Source: Malaciobacter mytili LMG 24559
Lineage (GTDB): Bacteria; Campylobacterota; Campylobacteria; Campylobacterales; Arcobacteraceae
NCBI RefSeq assembly: GCF_003346775.1
Contig: NZ_CP031219.1
Coordinates: 2,790,001 to 2,854,000, forward strand
Direction: 5' to 3'
DNA: 64,000 nucleotides
Part shown: positions 9,490 to 21,450 of the stretch, piece by piece
How the letters are laid out: every line of letters starts with the position of its first letter
Numbering within the stretch: the stretch's first letter is position 1
The notes under the pieces: model-generated
What the model was told of the DNA's origin: nothing
The model's input: only the letters and a program-made list of their open reading frames with translations
Databases searched by the model: none
Program-made: the position numbers and the translations under genes

Positions 9490-12400
9490 ATGTCCGAAAT
9501 ACCTAAATTTAGCCATTTACATTTACATACTGAATATTCATTACTTGATGGTGCAAATAAAATAAAACCCCTAGCAAAAAAAATAAAAGCCTTAGGAATG
9601 AAAAGTGTTGCCATGACAGACCATGGTAACATGTTTGGAGCTATTGACTTTTATAATGCAATGAGAGCGGAGGGAATTAAACCTATTATTGGAATGGAAG
9701 CATATATTCACAATAGTAGTGAACTTGATGATAAAACTACAAAACAAAGATTTCACCTTTGCTTATATGCAAAAAATGATATAGGTTATAAAAATCTAAT
9801 GTTTTTAAGTTCTCAAGCTTATATGTATGGATTTTACTACTATCCAAGAATTAATAAAAAACTATTAAGGGAAAATAGTGAAGGATTAGTTTGTAGTGCC
9901 GCTTGTTTACAAGGGGAAGTAAACTGGCATTTAAATACTCAAAATGAAAGAAATGTAAGAAATGGTGCAAAAGGTTATGAAGAAGCAAAAAAAATCGCTT
10001 TAGAGTATAAAGAGATTTTTGGAGATGATTTTTACTTAGAGATTATGAGACATGGAATTTCAGACCAACTTTTTGTAGATGATCAAATTATTAGGCTTTC
10101 AAAAGAGACAGGTATTAAACTAGTAGCTACAAATGATACTCACTACTTAGAACAAAAAGATGCCGATGCCCATGAAGCTTTTATGTGTATTGCCATGAAT
10201 AAACTTTATGATGATCCAAATAGACTAAGACACTCTGTACATGAATTTTATTTAAAATCACCAGAACAAATCTCAAAACTCTATGCTGATATTCCTGAAG
10301 CTATTGAAGCTACACAAGAAATAGCAGATAAATGTAATTTAGAGATAAAACTAGGAAACCCTACTCCACCAAACTTTAAATTTACTAGACAAAAATTAAC
10401 ACAAGAAGGTTTACAAATACCAGAACCTGAAAATGAATATTCCCTTGAAAATGATAAGGCTTTATTTATTCATGAATGTTGGAAAGGTTTAGAAAAAAGA
10501 CTTGAACTTGTACCGCAAGAAAAACATCAAGAGTATAAAGATAGGCTACAAGTTGAAATAGATATTATTAATAATATGAAATTCCCTGGATATATGCTTA
10601 TTGTATGGGATTTCGTTAGAGTTGCAAAAGAAATGAAGATTCCAGTAGGTCCAGGAAGGGGTTCAGCAGCAGGAAGCTTAGTTGCTTTTAGTTTAAAAAT
10701 TACCGATATTGACCCTATTCCTTATGGATTACTTTTTGAGAGGTTTCTAAATCCAGAGAGAGTATCAATGCCTGATATTGATATGGACTTTTGTCAAAGT
10801 AGAAGGGGAGAAATTATTGATTATGTTGTTCAACAATATGGTAGAGCCAATGTTGCACAAATTATTACTTTTGGTAAACTTCTAGCAAAAGGGGTTATTA
10901 GAGATGTTGCTAGAGTTTTAGATATGCCTTATGCAAAAGCTGATGCTATGGCAAAATTAATCCCTGATGAATTAGGAATAAACCTTACACAATCATATGA
11001 AAAAGAACCAAAAATTAAAGAACTTTGTGACTCAGACCCACAAGCTAAAAGGGTATGGGAATTTGCTTTAGCACTTGAAGGCTTAAATAGAAATGCAGGT
11101 ACTCACGCTGCTGGTGTTGTTATTTCAAATGAACCATTATGGAAAAAAACTCCTCTTTTTAAACCCTCTGGGCTTGATACCTTAGCTACTCAATATAATG
11201 GGAAATATGTTGAAGATGTGGATTTAATTAAATTCGACTTCTTAGGTCTTAAGACCCTAACTGTTATTGAAGAAGCAAATAAATTAATTGAATTAAGGCA
11301 TGGAAAAAGAGTAAATTTTCTTGAAACAGATGTGAATGATAAGGGAGTTTATGACCTTATTCAAACTGGTAATACAATTGGATTATTCCAAATAGAATCC
11401 GATGGAATGCAAGATTTATGTAAAAGATTAAAACCTTCAAACTTTGAGGATATTATTGCCGTACTTGCATTATATAGACCAGGTCCAATGGAATCAGGAA
11501 TGCTTGATGACTTTATTGAAAGAAAACATGGAAGAGCAAAAATTGATTATTTCTATGATGAATTAGAAACTGCTTTAAAACCTATACTTGAAAATACTTA
11601 CGGAGTTATTGTATATCAAGAGCAAGTTATGCAAATCGTGCAATCTATTGGTGGCTTTTCACTTGGTGGTGCCGATTTAGTTAGACGGGCAATGGGTAAA
11701 AAAATTAAAGAAGAGATGGATAGATTAAAAGGTGAATTTGCCGATGGGGCTGTAAATAAAGGTTATACAAGAGCCTATACAGAAGAGTTATTCGACCTTA
11801 TTGTAAAGTTTGCTGGATATGGATTTAACAAATCTCACTCAGCAGCCTATGCTTTAGTAACTTTTTATACTTCATATTTAAAATGCTACTACCCAGCTGA
11901 ATTTATGGCAGCCTTACTTACACTTGAAAAGGATAATACAGATAAGGTTGTAAAGTATGTTGATGAAGTTAAAAGATTAGGACTTGATTTATTTCCACCT
12001 GATATTAATAAATCAGACCTTGTTTTCTCTGCAAAGAAAATTGAAAAAGAAGAAGTTGTTATGTTTGGGATGGGTGCCATTAAAGGTGCTGGAGATGTGG
12101 CAATTAAATCAATTTTAAAAGCAAGAAATGAAGGTGGAGAATTTAAAGATTTATCTGATTTTATTAGTAGAATTGATGCGAGTAAAGTAAATAAAAGAGT
12201 AATTGAATCTTTAGTTAAAGCAGGTGCGCTTGATTGCTTTGAATATAGTAGAAAAGCCTTATTAGAACAAATTGAACTAATTGTTGAAGCTGCAGGAAAA
12301 GCTATGCAAGCAAAGAAAATGGCAACGGGTTCCTTATTTGGAGATGATGAAGAGCTTACAAGTATAACAATTGAGCTTTCACATATTCCAGAATACTCTT

Positions 12401-13038
12401 CTAAAGAGCTTTTAGAACTAGAAAAAAGTGCCTTAGGTTTTTATGTATCTGGACATCCCCTTGATGAGTATAGAGAACAACTTGATAAGATAAACTATAC
12501 TTTAAGTTCTGAAATTGATGAGATAAGTGATGGAAGTGAAGTTTTATTTATAGGTAAAGTTGAAACTATAACAGAAAAAATTTCTAAAAAAGGTAATAAA
12601 TTTGCTATTTTAAATATTATGGATTTCCACGGAAATATTGAGCTTATGATGTTTGAAGATAAACTAAATGAGTTAAAAAATGAATTTAATTATCAAGATG
12701 AACCCCTTGCTTTTAAAGTAAAAATATCAAAAGATGATCAATTTACAAGAATGAGTCTAAGAAAAATTGAAAACTTAGATGATGCAAAAAATGATAAACA
12801 AAAAGTTAAAAAAGTAGAGAAGATAGAACCTCCTGTAAATGTTGCTATTCCTTTTTCAAATAGTGAAGAAATTATGTATAAACTTTTTGAAGTAATTGCA
12901 CATAATCAAGGAAAAAGAGAGTTTAAAATTATTATAAAATCAAAACTTGGAGATATTGAACTTGAAACAGGTTTTAAAGTTGCTTCAAATATTGAGAATC
13001 TTATAAAAAATATGGAAGGATTATATTTAGTAGAATGA
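9490..13038 (+). CDS. dnaE: DNA polymerase III alpha subunit
   Basis: The replicative polymerase, 1182 aa. The PHP domain opens with HLHLHTEYSLLDG. The palm catalytic aspartates are in PDIDMDF near 428-434, following VGPGRGSAAGSLV. Helix-hairpin-helix and OB-fold regions follow (ESLVKAGALDCF; VLFIGKVETITEK). This is the DnaE1 architecture, with polymerase and degenerate or active PHP in one chain. The ATG follows a weak AT-rich leader. The stop codon overlaps the surE start by 4 nt (ATGA). Confidence 0.98.
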   Translation: MSEIPKFSHLHLHTEYSLLDGANKIKPLAKKIKALGMKSVAMTDHGNMFGAIDFYNAMRAEGIKPIIGMEAYIHNSSELDDKTTKQRFHLCLYAKNDIGYKNLMFLSSQAYMYGFYYYPRINKKLLRENSEGLVCSAACLQGEVNWHLNTQNERNVRNGAKGYEEAKKIALEYKEIFGDDFYLEIMRHGISDQLFVDDQIIRLSKETGIKLVATNDTHYLEQKDADAHEAFMCIAMNKLYDDPNRLRHSVHEFYLKSPEQISKLYADIPEAIEATQEIADKCNLEIKLGNPTPPNFKFTRQKLTQEGLQIPEPENEYSLENDKALFIHECWKGLEKRLELVPQEKHQEYKDRLQVEIDIINNMKFPGYMLIVWDFVRVAKEMKIPVGPGRGSAAGSLVAFSLKITDIDPIPYGLLFERFLNPERVSMPDIDMDFCQSRRGEIIDYVVQQYGRANVAQIITFGKLLAKGVIRDVARVLDMPYAKADAMAKLIPDELGINLTQSYEKEPKIKELCDSDPQAKRVWEFALALEGLNRNAGTHAAGVVISNEPLWKKTPLFKPSGLDTLATQYNGKYVEDVDLIKFDFLGLKTLTVIEEANKLIELRHGKRVNFLETDVNDKGVYDLIQTGNTIGLFQIESDGMQDLCKRLKPSNFEDIIAVLALYRPGPMESGMLDDFIERKHGRAKIDYFYDELETALKPILENTYGVIVYQEQVMQIVQSIGGFSLGGADLVRRAMGKKIKEEMDRLKGEFADGAVNKGYTRAYTEELFDLIVKFAGYGFNKSHSAAYALVTFYTSYLKCYYPAEFMAALLTLEKDNTDKVVKYVDEVKRLGLDLFPPDINKSDLVFSAKKIEKEEVVMFGMGAIKGAGDVAIKSILKARNEGGEFKDLSDFISRIDASKVNKRVIESLVKAGALDCFEYSRKALLEQIELIVEAAGKAMQAKKMATGSLFGDDEELTSITIELSHIPEYSSKELLELEKSALGFYVSGHPLDEYREQLDKINYTLSSEIDEISDGSEVLFIGKVETITEKISKKGNKFAILNIMDFHGNIELMMFEDKLNELKNEFNYQDEPLAFKVKISKDDQFTRMSLRKIENLDDAKNDKQKVKKVEKIEPPVNVAIPFSNSEEIMYKLFEVIAHNQGKREFKIIIKSKLGDIELETGFKVASNIENLIKNMEGLYLVE

Positions 13039-13823
13039 AACAAATCTTATTAACAAATGATGATGGATTTGATGCAATTGGATTAAAAGCTTTAATTCAA
13101 GCTTTAAGCCCTATTGCAAAAATAACAGTAGTTGCCCCTGCAAAAAATAAATCAGCGTGTGGGCACTCTTTAACTTTAGATAGACCATTAAGAATGGCTA
13201 AAGTTGATGATGATTTTTATAAAATAGATGATGGAAGTCCAACAGATTGTATGTTTATTTCTATTCATAATCTATTTAAAGAAGGGTATAAACCTGATTT
13301 GGTAATTAGTGGAATAAATATTGGTGCAAATATGGGAGAAGATATTACTTATAGTGGAACAGCCTCTGCTGCGATGGAAGCAGTTTTACATAATATTCCT
13401 GCCATTGCAATTTCACAAGTTTGTAAAGATAGATGTCAAGATATAAAAAATGGTTGGGATTTTGCTTTAGCAAAAGATACAATTGTAAAAATAGCCAAAA
13501 AGATTTTAAATAATCAATTTCCATTGGGTGAACGAAAATTTTTAAATATAAATATTCCTCCAATTGAACCAAAAGAGTGTAAAGGTATAAAGATTACTAA
13601 AGCTGGATATAGAGAGTATGGAAATGATACTTCTAGGCATTTAAATCCAAGAGGAGAAGAATATTATTGGATAGGATTACACCCTTTAATTTGGAAAAGT
13701 AGTGAAAATAAAGATTGTGATTTTGAAGCAATAAAAGATAATTATATTTCTATTTCTCCTATTAAATTAGATATGACTTCATATGAAGATATTTCTATTT
13801 TAAATCAATGGATAAAAAATTAA
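13035..13823 (+). CDS. surE: 5'/3'-nucleotidase SurE
   Basis: A metal-dependent survival-protein nucleotidase of 262 aa that dephosphorylates nucleoside monophosphates. The metal site NDDG is at 8-11, followed by VVAPAKNKSACGHSLT, the GSPTDC motif and ISGINIGANMG. Length and motif order are normal. It starts inside the last codon of dnaE (ATGA overlap), so translation is coupled. An AT-rich short hairpin (AAAAAG-TAG-CTTTTT) follows the stop and may weakly terminate. Confidence 0.96.
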   Translation: MKQILLTNDDGFDAIGLKALIQALSPIAKITVVAPAKNKSACGHSLTLDRPLRMAKVDDDFYKIDDGSPTDCMFISIHNLFKEGYKPDLVISGINIGANMGEDITYSGTASAAMEAVLHNIPAIAISQVCKDRCQDIKNGWDFALAKDTIVKIAKKILNNQFPLGERKFLNINIPPIEPKECKGIKITKAGYREYGNDTSRHLNPRGEEYYWIGLHPLIWKSSENKDCDFEAIKDNYISISPIKLDMTSYEDISILNQWIKN

Positions 13824-13854
13824 AAAAAAAGTAGCTTTTTTATTGGGATTACTA

Positions 13855-13860
13855 TATAAT
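13855..13860 (+). promoter_or_regulatory. -10 element before the 87-aa gene
   Basis: A TATAAT hexamer lies 28 nt before the ATG at 13889, in the gap after surE. It suggests the small gene has its own promoter. Confidence 0.45.
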
Positions 13861-13888
13861 TGCAGCTAAATATGCCAAAAGGAAAATA

Positions 13889-14152
13889 ATGAATTTTACT
13901 CAATCTATATTAGATAATATTGATAGACTTGTTGGAACATTAAAACCTGAAGAAGAGTTACAAGAAGTTCTAAAAAGAAAATTCACAAAAAAAGAATATA
14001 AGGTTTTTGTAGCTATTGAATCTGGAGAATCATTTGAAGATTTAGAAAAAATAATGAAAGATGATAAAAAAAGAATTGAAGAGCTATATAAAAATGCTTG
14101 CAAAAAATTAAATCAAGAATTATTTAAAAAAGAATTAGTTTATATAAACTAG
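13889..14152 (+). CDS. Small all-helical protein with a sigma-region-4-like helix pattern
   Basis: An 87-aa charged protein. Residues about 28-78 (FTKKEYKVFVAIESGESFED through KNACKKLNQ) follow the spacing of a sigma-70 region 4 or LuxR-type helix-turn-helix, in which LTxREREV...GLSYEEIA...ARKKL is usual. That suggests DNA or RNAP binding, but the match is by pattern only. A ribosome site (AAAAGGAAAA) precedes the ATG. It converges on the shape-peptidase gene through a shared hairpin. Function unknown. Confidence 0.65.
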   Translation: MNFTQSILDNIDRLVGTLKPEEELQEVLKRKFTKKEYKVFVAIESGESFEDLEKIMKDDKKRIEELYKNACKKLNQELFKKELVYIN

Positions 14153-14177
14153 ATACTACAACTTTTTTGTAGTATCT
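14151..14177. terminator. Bidirectional terminator between converging genes
   Basis: A perfect 11-bp stem (AGATACTACAA at 14151-14161, TTGTAGTATCT at 14167-14177) with a 5-nt loop spans the gap between the two convergent stop codons, so it can serve both strands. Confidence 0.7.
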
Positions 14178-15511
14178 TTCTCACTATTAGAAACTATTGA
14201 CAAATCATCTATAAACTTAACTAATACCATCCCAGCAAATTTTTCATCTTTATAAAATTCAACTCTGTAGATTTTACCTTTTTTATCAATTGAGTATCTT
14301 TTTAAGATATTTGTTTTAGAAATTTTTAATCCTGCTTCATTCTTTTGAGATTTATTAACATATCCAATAACATTTACTCTTATATCCTCTTTGGGTTTTA
14401 CTAAAAAATCATCTTTTACATAAATTAGTGAACCCATTTCTATCTCTTTTATTTCTCCATCAATATTAATATCTACATTTTTTAATTCATGATTAATTTC
14501 AAAATAGTCAGGAGATAACCTTGATACTCTTCTATTACCATAATGAATATTATATAAATTTCCATCTTTTATAACAGTCATTAATGGATTGCTCCCCACA
14601 AACTCAATACTTCCATCTTTTTTAATAGGAAAATAATTTAAACTATTTCTAATTTCCCTAAGTGGAAGTTTAATTTTATCATCATAAAAAGAAATAGAAA
14701 TATCATTATCTATTACATCTTTTAAAACTATTGGTGTTAATTCAAATTTTCTTTTATAATCAATATTCATAATTTGCATATATTTTTCAATAGCTAAAAG
14801 ATGATAATATGTTCTTTCATGTAAAGGTAACTCTTTACTTGCTTCATTACCAAAGGCTGCTTTCCCTATATTAATAGCATAATAAGTAAGAGTTTTTTCC
14901 ATCTCTTTATCACCAAGTCTTGTTTTTGTATTTTTAACTGAATAGTAGTCTCTTTGTCTTATTAATTTATTATTTATATATTCACAAACTTGAGAAGAAA
15001 TTTCTTCTAAATTTCCATATTTTTCTATATTTAAATAAGATTGGTCAATAATTGAACTTTGTCCCCATTTATGTGGAGAATGAATACTATCAATATGTTT
15101 TTTTCTATAAAAACCACTACCATCATGTAAATTTAAAATAAGTTTAACTTTATCATTTGACATATATTCTTTTATTCTTTGTATAGTATTATAATCAGGG
15201 TCTTGAGAAGAAATAGAAGCAAATTTTCTATTCATATCTCCAAAAGCTCCTCTTCCTCTTTTAATAATAGAATAAAAGTTTAAATTAGGGATTACCCAAA
15301 CAGAACCCTTATTAATTTCATAATGAGTAGCAATAAGGGAAGCAGCCATAAAACCTCCTGGCTCATCACCTTGTATTCCACCAACAATTAAAAGTGTATT
15401 ATTATCTGTTTCACCTTTTTTTATTAAATCAAAATTTTGAATATTTGCAAAAAGCGAAATTGAAAAAATAAAAAATATAAAACTAAATAACTTTAATATG
15501 CCAAGGTTCAT
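14156..15511 (-). CDS. Csd4/Pgp1-type D,L-carboxypeptidase for cell shape
   Basis: A periplasmic M14-like zinc peptidase, 451 aa. A signal peptide covers residues 1-22. The zinc site is Q47-x-x-E50 in GGIQGDEPGG plus H129 in LNLHDGSGFY. Helicobacter Csd4 and Campylobacter Pgp1 trim murein tripeptides and set helical shape, and Csd4 is known for a Gln (Q46), Glu and His ligand set; this protein matches that set within one residue. The catalytic half is followed by beta-rich domains, as in Csd4. It overlaps the M15 peptidase gene by 29 nt. No other Met exists near the start, so the overlap is real. Confidence 0.9.
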   Translation of the reverse strand: MNLGILKLFSFIFFIFSISLFANIQNFDLIKKGETDNNTLLIVGGIQGDEPGGFMAASLIATHYEINKGSVWVIPNLNFYSIIKRGRGAFGDMNRKFASISSQDPDYNTIQRIKEYMSNDKVKLILNLHDGSGFYRKKHIDSIHSPHKWGQSSIIDQSYLNIEKYGNLEEISSQVCEYINNKLIRQRDYYSVKNTKTRLGDKEMEKTLTYYAINIGKAAFGNEASKELPLHERTYYHLLAIEKYMQIMNIDYKRKFELTPIVLKDVIDNDISISFYDDKIKLPLREIRNSLNYFPIKKDGSIEFVGSNPLMTVIKDGNLYNIHYGNRRVSRLSPDYFEINHELKNVDINIDGEIKEIEMGSLIYVKDDFLVKPKEDIRVNVIGYVNKSQKNEAGLKISKTNILKRYSIDKKGKIYRVEFYKDEKFAGMVLVKFIDDLSIVSNSEKDTTKKL

Positions 15512-16310
15512 ATCTTACTCCATCTTTATTGTTTATTGTATATCTCATCTCAATATAAGTTAAGCTTTTCATTTTTAAAAATTCATCAGTTAATGCAAAT
15601 CTTGATGTAAAATTATCATATCCCAAACCAATTTTTCCCACATCAAAATCACCAATAGAGTGATATGTAAATGCTGGTGGAGCTAAAGATTTTGAAGCCT
15701 CTGTTATATTTCCATCTGTTGAATATATCTTATCAAGATAAAGGTTCATCTGTTTTACAATACTTCTAACACCTGAAGTTAAGATTATAGTATCTCCAAT
15801 ATCCTTTTTCATTTCATAATAAGTCTGTTCAGGCTTTCCTCTAAATAAATAATGACCTGTTCTTGGTATTTTTACAATATCTTTTTCACTGATTTTTTCA
15901 GTAATTGAAGAAGAGATTTTTTTACCATAAAAACCATATTGTGTGGGATTAATATAAAATATTTTTTCTAAAAAACTTAATTCTTTATTTGTAAATTCTC
16001 CAATATTTTTTGCATATTTTGCATATTTTATTAAGTTATCAAAACTTACAACATTAAAATTACCATATCCAATATGTCTTTGCACAAGTCTTAATTTTTT
16101 TCTAACAGCTATAAATTCATTTATATCATTATCTTCAATAAAAATATCACTTTTTTTAATAGGAGTACTTCCTATAGCCAATGAATCAGCAGGATATATC
16201 TCCTCATTAGTTTCAAACTCTTCATCAGCTTTTAATAATAAAGAAGAAGTAAAAGTACTTAAAGCTGCTAATTTACAAGAATTAAAAAAATCTCTTCTAT
16301 TCATATACAA
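15483..16310 (-). CDS. Tat-exported M15 (VanY/DacB-like) murein peptidase
   Basis: A 275-aa protein with a twin-arginine signal (MNRRDFF at 3-9, then a hydrophobic stretch to about 28). The C-terminal half holds the LAS-type zinc site: SGVRS with R182, H217-x-x-G-x-x-D223, and E268-P-W-H271. This arrangement is typical of M15 D,D- or L,D-carboxypeptidases. Its gene lies directly before, and overlaps, the Csd4-like carboxypeptidase, so the two probably act in sequence on peptidoglycan stem peptides. The metal-binding residues are complete. The real start may be the ATG two codons in. Confidence 0.82.
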   Translation of the reverse strand: MYMNRRDFFNSCKLAALSTFTSSLLLKADEEFETNEEIYPADSLAIGSTPIKKSDIFIEDNDINEFIAVRKKLRLVQRHIGYGNFNVVSFDNLIKYAKYAKNIGEFTNKELSFLEKIFYINPTQYGFYGKKISSSITEKISEKDIVKIPRTGHYLFRGKPEQTYYEMKKDIGDTIILTSGVRSIVKQMNLYLDKIYSTDGNITEASKSLAPPAFTYHSIGDFDVGKIGLGYDNFTSRFALTDEFLKMKSLTYIEMRYTINNKDGVRYEPWHIKVI

Positions 16311-16313
16311 TAC

Positions 16314-16577
16314 TCATATAATCATTTTAATATGTTCATGATCACTTAAAAGCTTATATAGCTCTTTTCTATCATCTTCATTGTGAACTAATAACTCTAA
16401 AGAATAACTTTTATATTTTCCTTTAGAACTTGTTTTTGATTCTTTTACACTATGCTCTCTTGTTTTTAGTACATCTACTACAATCTCTTTAATATCTTTT
16501 TCATGATGACATACTAATTTATATATCCAAGTACAAGGATAATTTAATGCTAAAGTCTCTTTACTTAAATCAATCAT
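16314..16577 (-). CDS. DUF493 (YbeD-like) protein
   Basis: An 87-aa protein of the YbeD/DUF493 family, a small ferredoxin-like ACT-type fold of unknown biochemical role. The pattern is YPCTWIYKLV at the N-terminus, a central SSKGKYKSYSLELLV strand, and a closing L-x-x-H-x-x-I-K-M-I. It sits between moaC (12 nt upstream) and the two peptidase genes (3 nt downstream), on one apparent minus-strand message. Confidence 0.82.
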   Translation of the reverse strand: MIDLSKETLALNYPCTWIYKLVCHHEKDIKEIVVDVLKTREHSVKESKTSSKGKYKSYSLELLVHNEDDRKELYKLLSDHEHIKMII

Positions 16578-16589
16578 TTATTTTTCCTA

Positions 16590-17072
16590 TTAATTTAAAT
16601 TTTCTCTATTAAAATCACCACTTTTCCCACCAGACTTATGTTCTAATTGAACATTTGAAATAATCATAGATTTATCTATTGCTTTTACCATATCATAAAT
16701 AGTAAGTAAACCTATACTAACCCCTGTTAAAGCCTCCATCTCAACTCCAGTTTGCCCCGTAAGTTTAGCAGTAACATAAAGCTTAAATCCAGGCAATTTT
16801 GGAAGTTCTTCAATATCACAATTTATTCCACTTAATAATAAAGGATGACACATAGGGATTAGTTCACTTGTTTTTTTAGTTCCCATAATTGCTGCAATTA
16901 CAGCTGTTTGTAATACTGGACCTTTTTTTGTATTATTACTTATAATAGCCTCAAATGCTTCTTGGCTCATAGAGATTTGTCCAGAGGCTACTGCAACTCT
17001 TGTTGTATCATTTTTATCAGAAACATCAACCATCTTTGGTCTATTTTTATCATCTAAGTGTGTTAAGTTCAA
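16590..17072 (-). CDS. moaC: Cyclic pyranopterin monophosphate synthase MoaC
   Basis: The second step of molybdopterin synthesis, converting the MoaA product to cPMP. All family marks are present in 160 aa: [18 protein letters not shown] at the start, [18 protein letters not shown], the IPMCHPL active-site loop, [11 protein letters not shown] and YDMVKAIDK. The start is a TTG codon preceded by an AAAGG ribosome site. A TATAAT-like -10 on the minus strand lies at 17102-17107. It heads the minus-strand set moaC, DUF493, M15 peptidase and Csd4-like. Confidence 0.96.
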   Translation of the reverse strand: MNLTHLDDKNRPKMVDVSDKNDTTRVAVASGQISMSQEAFEAIISNNTKKGPVLQTAVIAAIMGTKKTSELIPMCHPLLLSGINCDIEELPKLPGFKLYVTAKLTGQTGVEMEALTGVSIGLLTIYDMVKAIDKSMIISNVQLEHKSGGKSGDFNRENLN

Positions 17073-17145
17073 GTGATTTGCCTTTTTTTTTTAATTTTAC
17101 CATTATATCTTAAATTAATTAAATAGTAATTAAGTTTATTTTAAA

Positions 17146-17151
17146 TATAAT
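17146..17151 (+). promoter_or_regulatory. -10 element of the rpsU promoter
   Basis: TATAAT lies about 35-40 nt before the GTG start of rpsU in the divergent gap with moaC. Confidence 0.55.
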
Positions 17152-17187
17152 CTATGTTCAAATTTTAAAAGAAAGAGGGTGATTTTA

Positions 17188-17400
17188 GTGCCTGGCATTA
17201 AAGTAAAAGAAACTGAATCTTTTGACGAAGCTTATAGAAGATTTAAAAAGCAATGTGACAGAAACCTTATCGTTACTGAAGCAAGAGCTAGAAGATTTTT
17301 CGAGCCAATGACAGAAATTAGAAAAAAACAAAAAATTTCTGCTAGAAAGAAAATGCTTAAAAGATTATATATGCTTAGAAGATACGAGTCAAGATTATAA
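17188..17400 (+). CDS. rpsU: 30S ribosomal protein S21
   Basis: A small-subunit protein of 70 aa that begins [19 protein letters not shown] and ends in the very basic [18 protein letters not shown], as in Campylobacter S21. I chose the GTG at 17188 because family members start MPGIKV. The in-frame GTG at 17179 would leave no space after the AAAGAGGG ribosome site, whereas 17188 is 9 nt from it. A strong terminator follows. Confidence 0.96.
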   Translation: MPGIKVKETESFDEAYRRFKKQCDRNLIVTEARARRFFEPMTEIRKKQKISARKKMLKRLYMLRRYESRL

Positions 17401-17418
17401 GATTCAATTCTATCCATT

Positions 17419-17447
17419 AAAAGGTCAGCTTATGCTGGCCTTTTTTT
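17419..17447 (+). terminator. Intrinsic terminator of rpsU
   Basis: A stem of AAGGTCAGC (17421-17429) with GCTGGCCTT (one G-T wobble), a TTAT loop and a run of seven T. This is a classical Rho-independent terminator. Confidence 0.9.
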
Positions 17448-17584
17448 ATATCTAGAAAAAAGTAAAATAAAAAACAATACAACTAATATAAAAGCCCTAT
17501 AAGATGTCTAGAAGAAAAAGAAAATAGAAATAAGTATATTTACTTGTTTTTTATAAATTAATCCATTTAAAGCTTTATTTTAAT

Positions 17585-17698
17585 GGCTTTTTTCACAAGA
17601 AAGTAATAGCTTATACTTTTTAGTTCAATAAAGTTAAATTACTAGAAAATAAGCATTTAAAAAGTAGTATAAATAAAAAGCTTCTTGTGAAAAAAGCC
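17585..17698. repeat. Inverted repeat with 17-bp perfect arms
   Basis: GGCTTTTTTCACAAGAA at 17585-17601 pairs perfectly with the complement at 17682-17698. The arms enclose about 80 bp, which itself holds TCAATAAAGTTAAATTACTAGA (17625-17646); that sequence recurs inverted at 18182-18203. No ORF is present. It is part of a non-coding palindrome cluster between rpsU and the rRNA operon. Confidence 0.8.
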
Positions 17699-17865
17699 AG
17701 ACTTTATTGAAGCCAAAAATAGGAAGATAATTTTCGAGAAAGCCTGAGGACTGTTTGAAATAAAAAGAGTGATAAATTCACTCTTTTTATAAGTTCCGCA
17801 AGGCAGAAAATTAGAATAATATTTTTGGGAAGCATTTATGCCTTCAATAACTTGTCTGGGAGTTT
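17698..17865. repeat. Long imperfect palindrome
   Basis: The two halves align as inverted copies with gaps: both ends read CCAGAC followed by TTATTGAAG on their own strand. Shared AATTTTC and GCCT blocks lie inside. The centre is a perfect 11-bp hairpin, AAAAAGAGTGA (17762-17772) with TCACTCTTTTT (17778-17788). As RNA it would fold into one long interrupted hairpin. No coding potential is seen. Confidence 0.7.
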
Positions 17866-17870
17866 CTTTG

Positions 17871-17898
17871 TACCTTTCTTTACGGTTAAAGAAAGGTA
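17871..17898. repeat. Perfect 12-bp hairpin
   Basis: TACCTTTCTTTA (17871-17882), loop CGGT, TAAAGAAAGGTA (17887-17898). The right arm runs on into GAAAGGTAATTAAAAAAA, which recurs as a direct repeat near 18203-18220. Confidence 0.85.
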
Positions 17899-18031
17899 AT
17901 TAAAAAAAGAAATATAAAATATAAGATAAAAGTTTTATTCTCTTATTGTATTTTCTACTTATAAATATATATTTCTATAATTAATATTTAGACTAAAATA
18001 CTTTTTTTTTATAAAAAAAGTAAACAAAAAA

Positions 18032-18203
18032 AATCGTTCGCTAGATGAAAAATTACGCTAAATCTTTTTTAAAATCCTAAAATTGTAAGACTCGGCAAAT
18101 TCTTGCCTCAAACAAGTTACAATTTCTTTACGAATTTTAAAAAATATTCTTTACGCTATTTTTCAAATGTTCACCCTTTTATCTAGTAATTTAACTTTAT
18201 TGA
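18032..18203. repeat. Long imperfect palindrome near the rRNA operon end
   Basis: The left half from CTAGATGAAAAAT and the right half up to TTTTATCTAG are inverted imperfect copies, sharing TTTTTTAAAAT and AATTGTAA blocks. The centre is GGCAA-ATTC-TTGCC. Its outer right edge carries the 22-nt TCTAGTAATTTAACTTTATTGA (18182-18203), the exact inverse of 17625-17646. Nothing in 17450-18227 codes for a recognisable protein. Confidence 0.7.
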
Positions 18204-18227
18204 GAAAGGTAATTAAAAAAAACAAGG

Positions 18228-18281
18228 TAAAAAAAAAGCCTCTATCGAAATCAACAGTAAATATTGACTTAGATAAAGGCT
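18228..18281 (-). terminator. Terminator of the rRNA operon
   Basis: On the minus strand, AGCCTTTATCTAAGTCAA (complement of 18264-18281) pairs imperfectly with the complement of 18237-18254, and a run of about nine T follows. It lies directly downstream of 5S. Confidence 0.8.
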
Positions 18282-18304
18282 AAATTGTTATATAAAAAAC
18301 TCAA

Positions 18305-18422
18305 GAGCTGGCAGAGACCTACGTTTCCACAACTGAAAGCTGCAGTATTATCAGCGCTGAAGTGCTTGACTTCCAGGTTCGGTATGGGTCTGGGTATTTC
18401 CACTTCGCTATATCCACCAGCA
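18305..18422 (-). rRNA. rrf: 5S ribosomal RNA
   Basis: The minus strand reads from GCTGGTGGATATAGCGAAGTG through CCCATACCGAACCTGGAAGT to GGTCTCTGCCAGC. The ends pair into the terminal stem, and the length of about 118 nt is normal. It is the last gene of the operon, about 120 nt after 23S. Ends are approximate to a few bases. Confidence 0.93.
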
Positions 18423-18539
18423 AGTTGAGTGATAAAAATAGTTCTTCTATTCTTAACACTCAACTTTGTGAGTTTTTTGTTAAAGTCTTTTACACAACTT
18501 TTATATTTAATAAGATAGTAAACCAAAGAATTGTAAAAA

Positions 18540-21450
<2,911 letters not shown>

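Noticed and set aside
17179-17187. Earlier GTG start for rpsU giving three more residues
   Set aside because: No spacing would remain to the ribosome site, and the family begins MPGIKV.
17450-18227. CRISPR array in the repeat-rich region after rpsU
   Set aside because: The repeats are inverted and of different lengths and sequences; there are no regular spacers and no cas genes.
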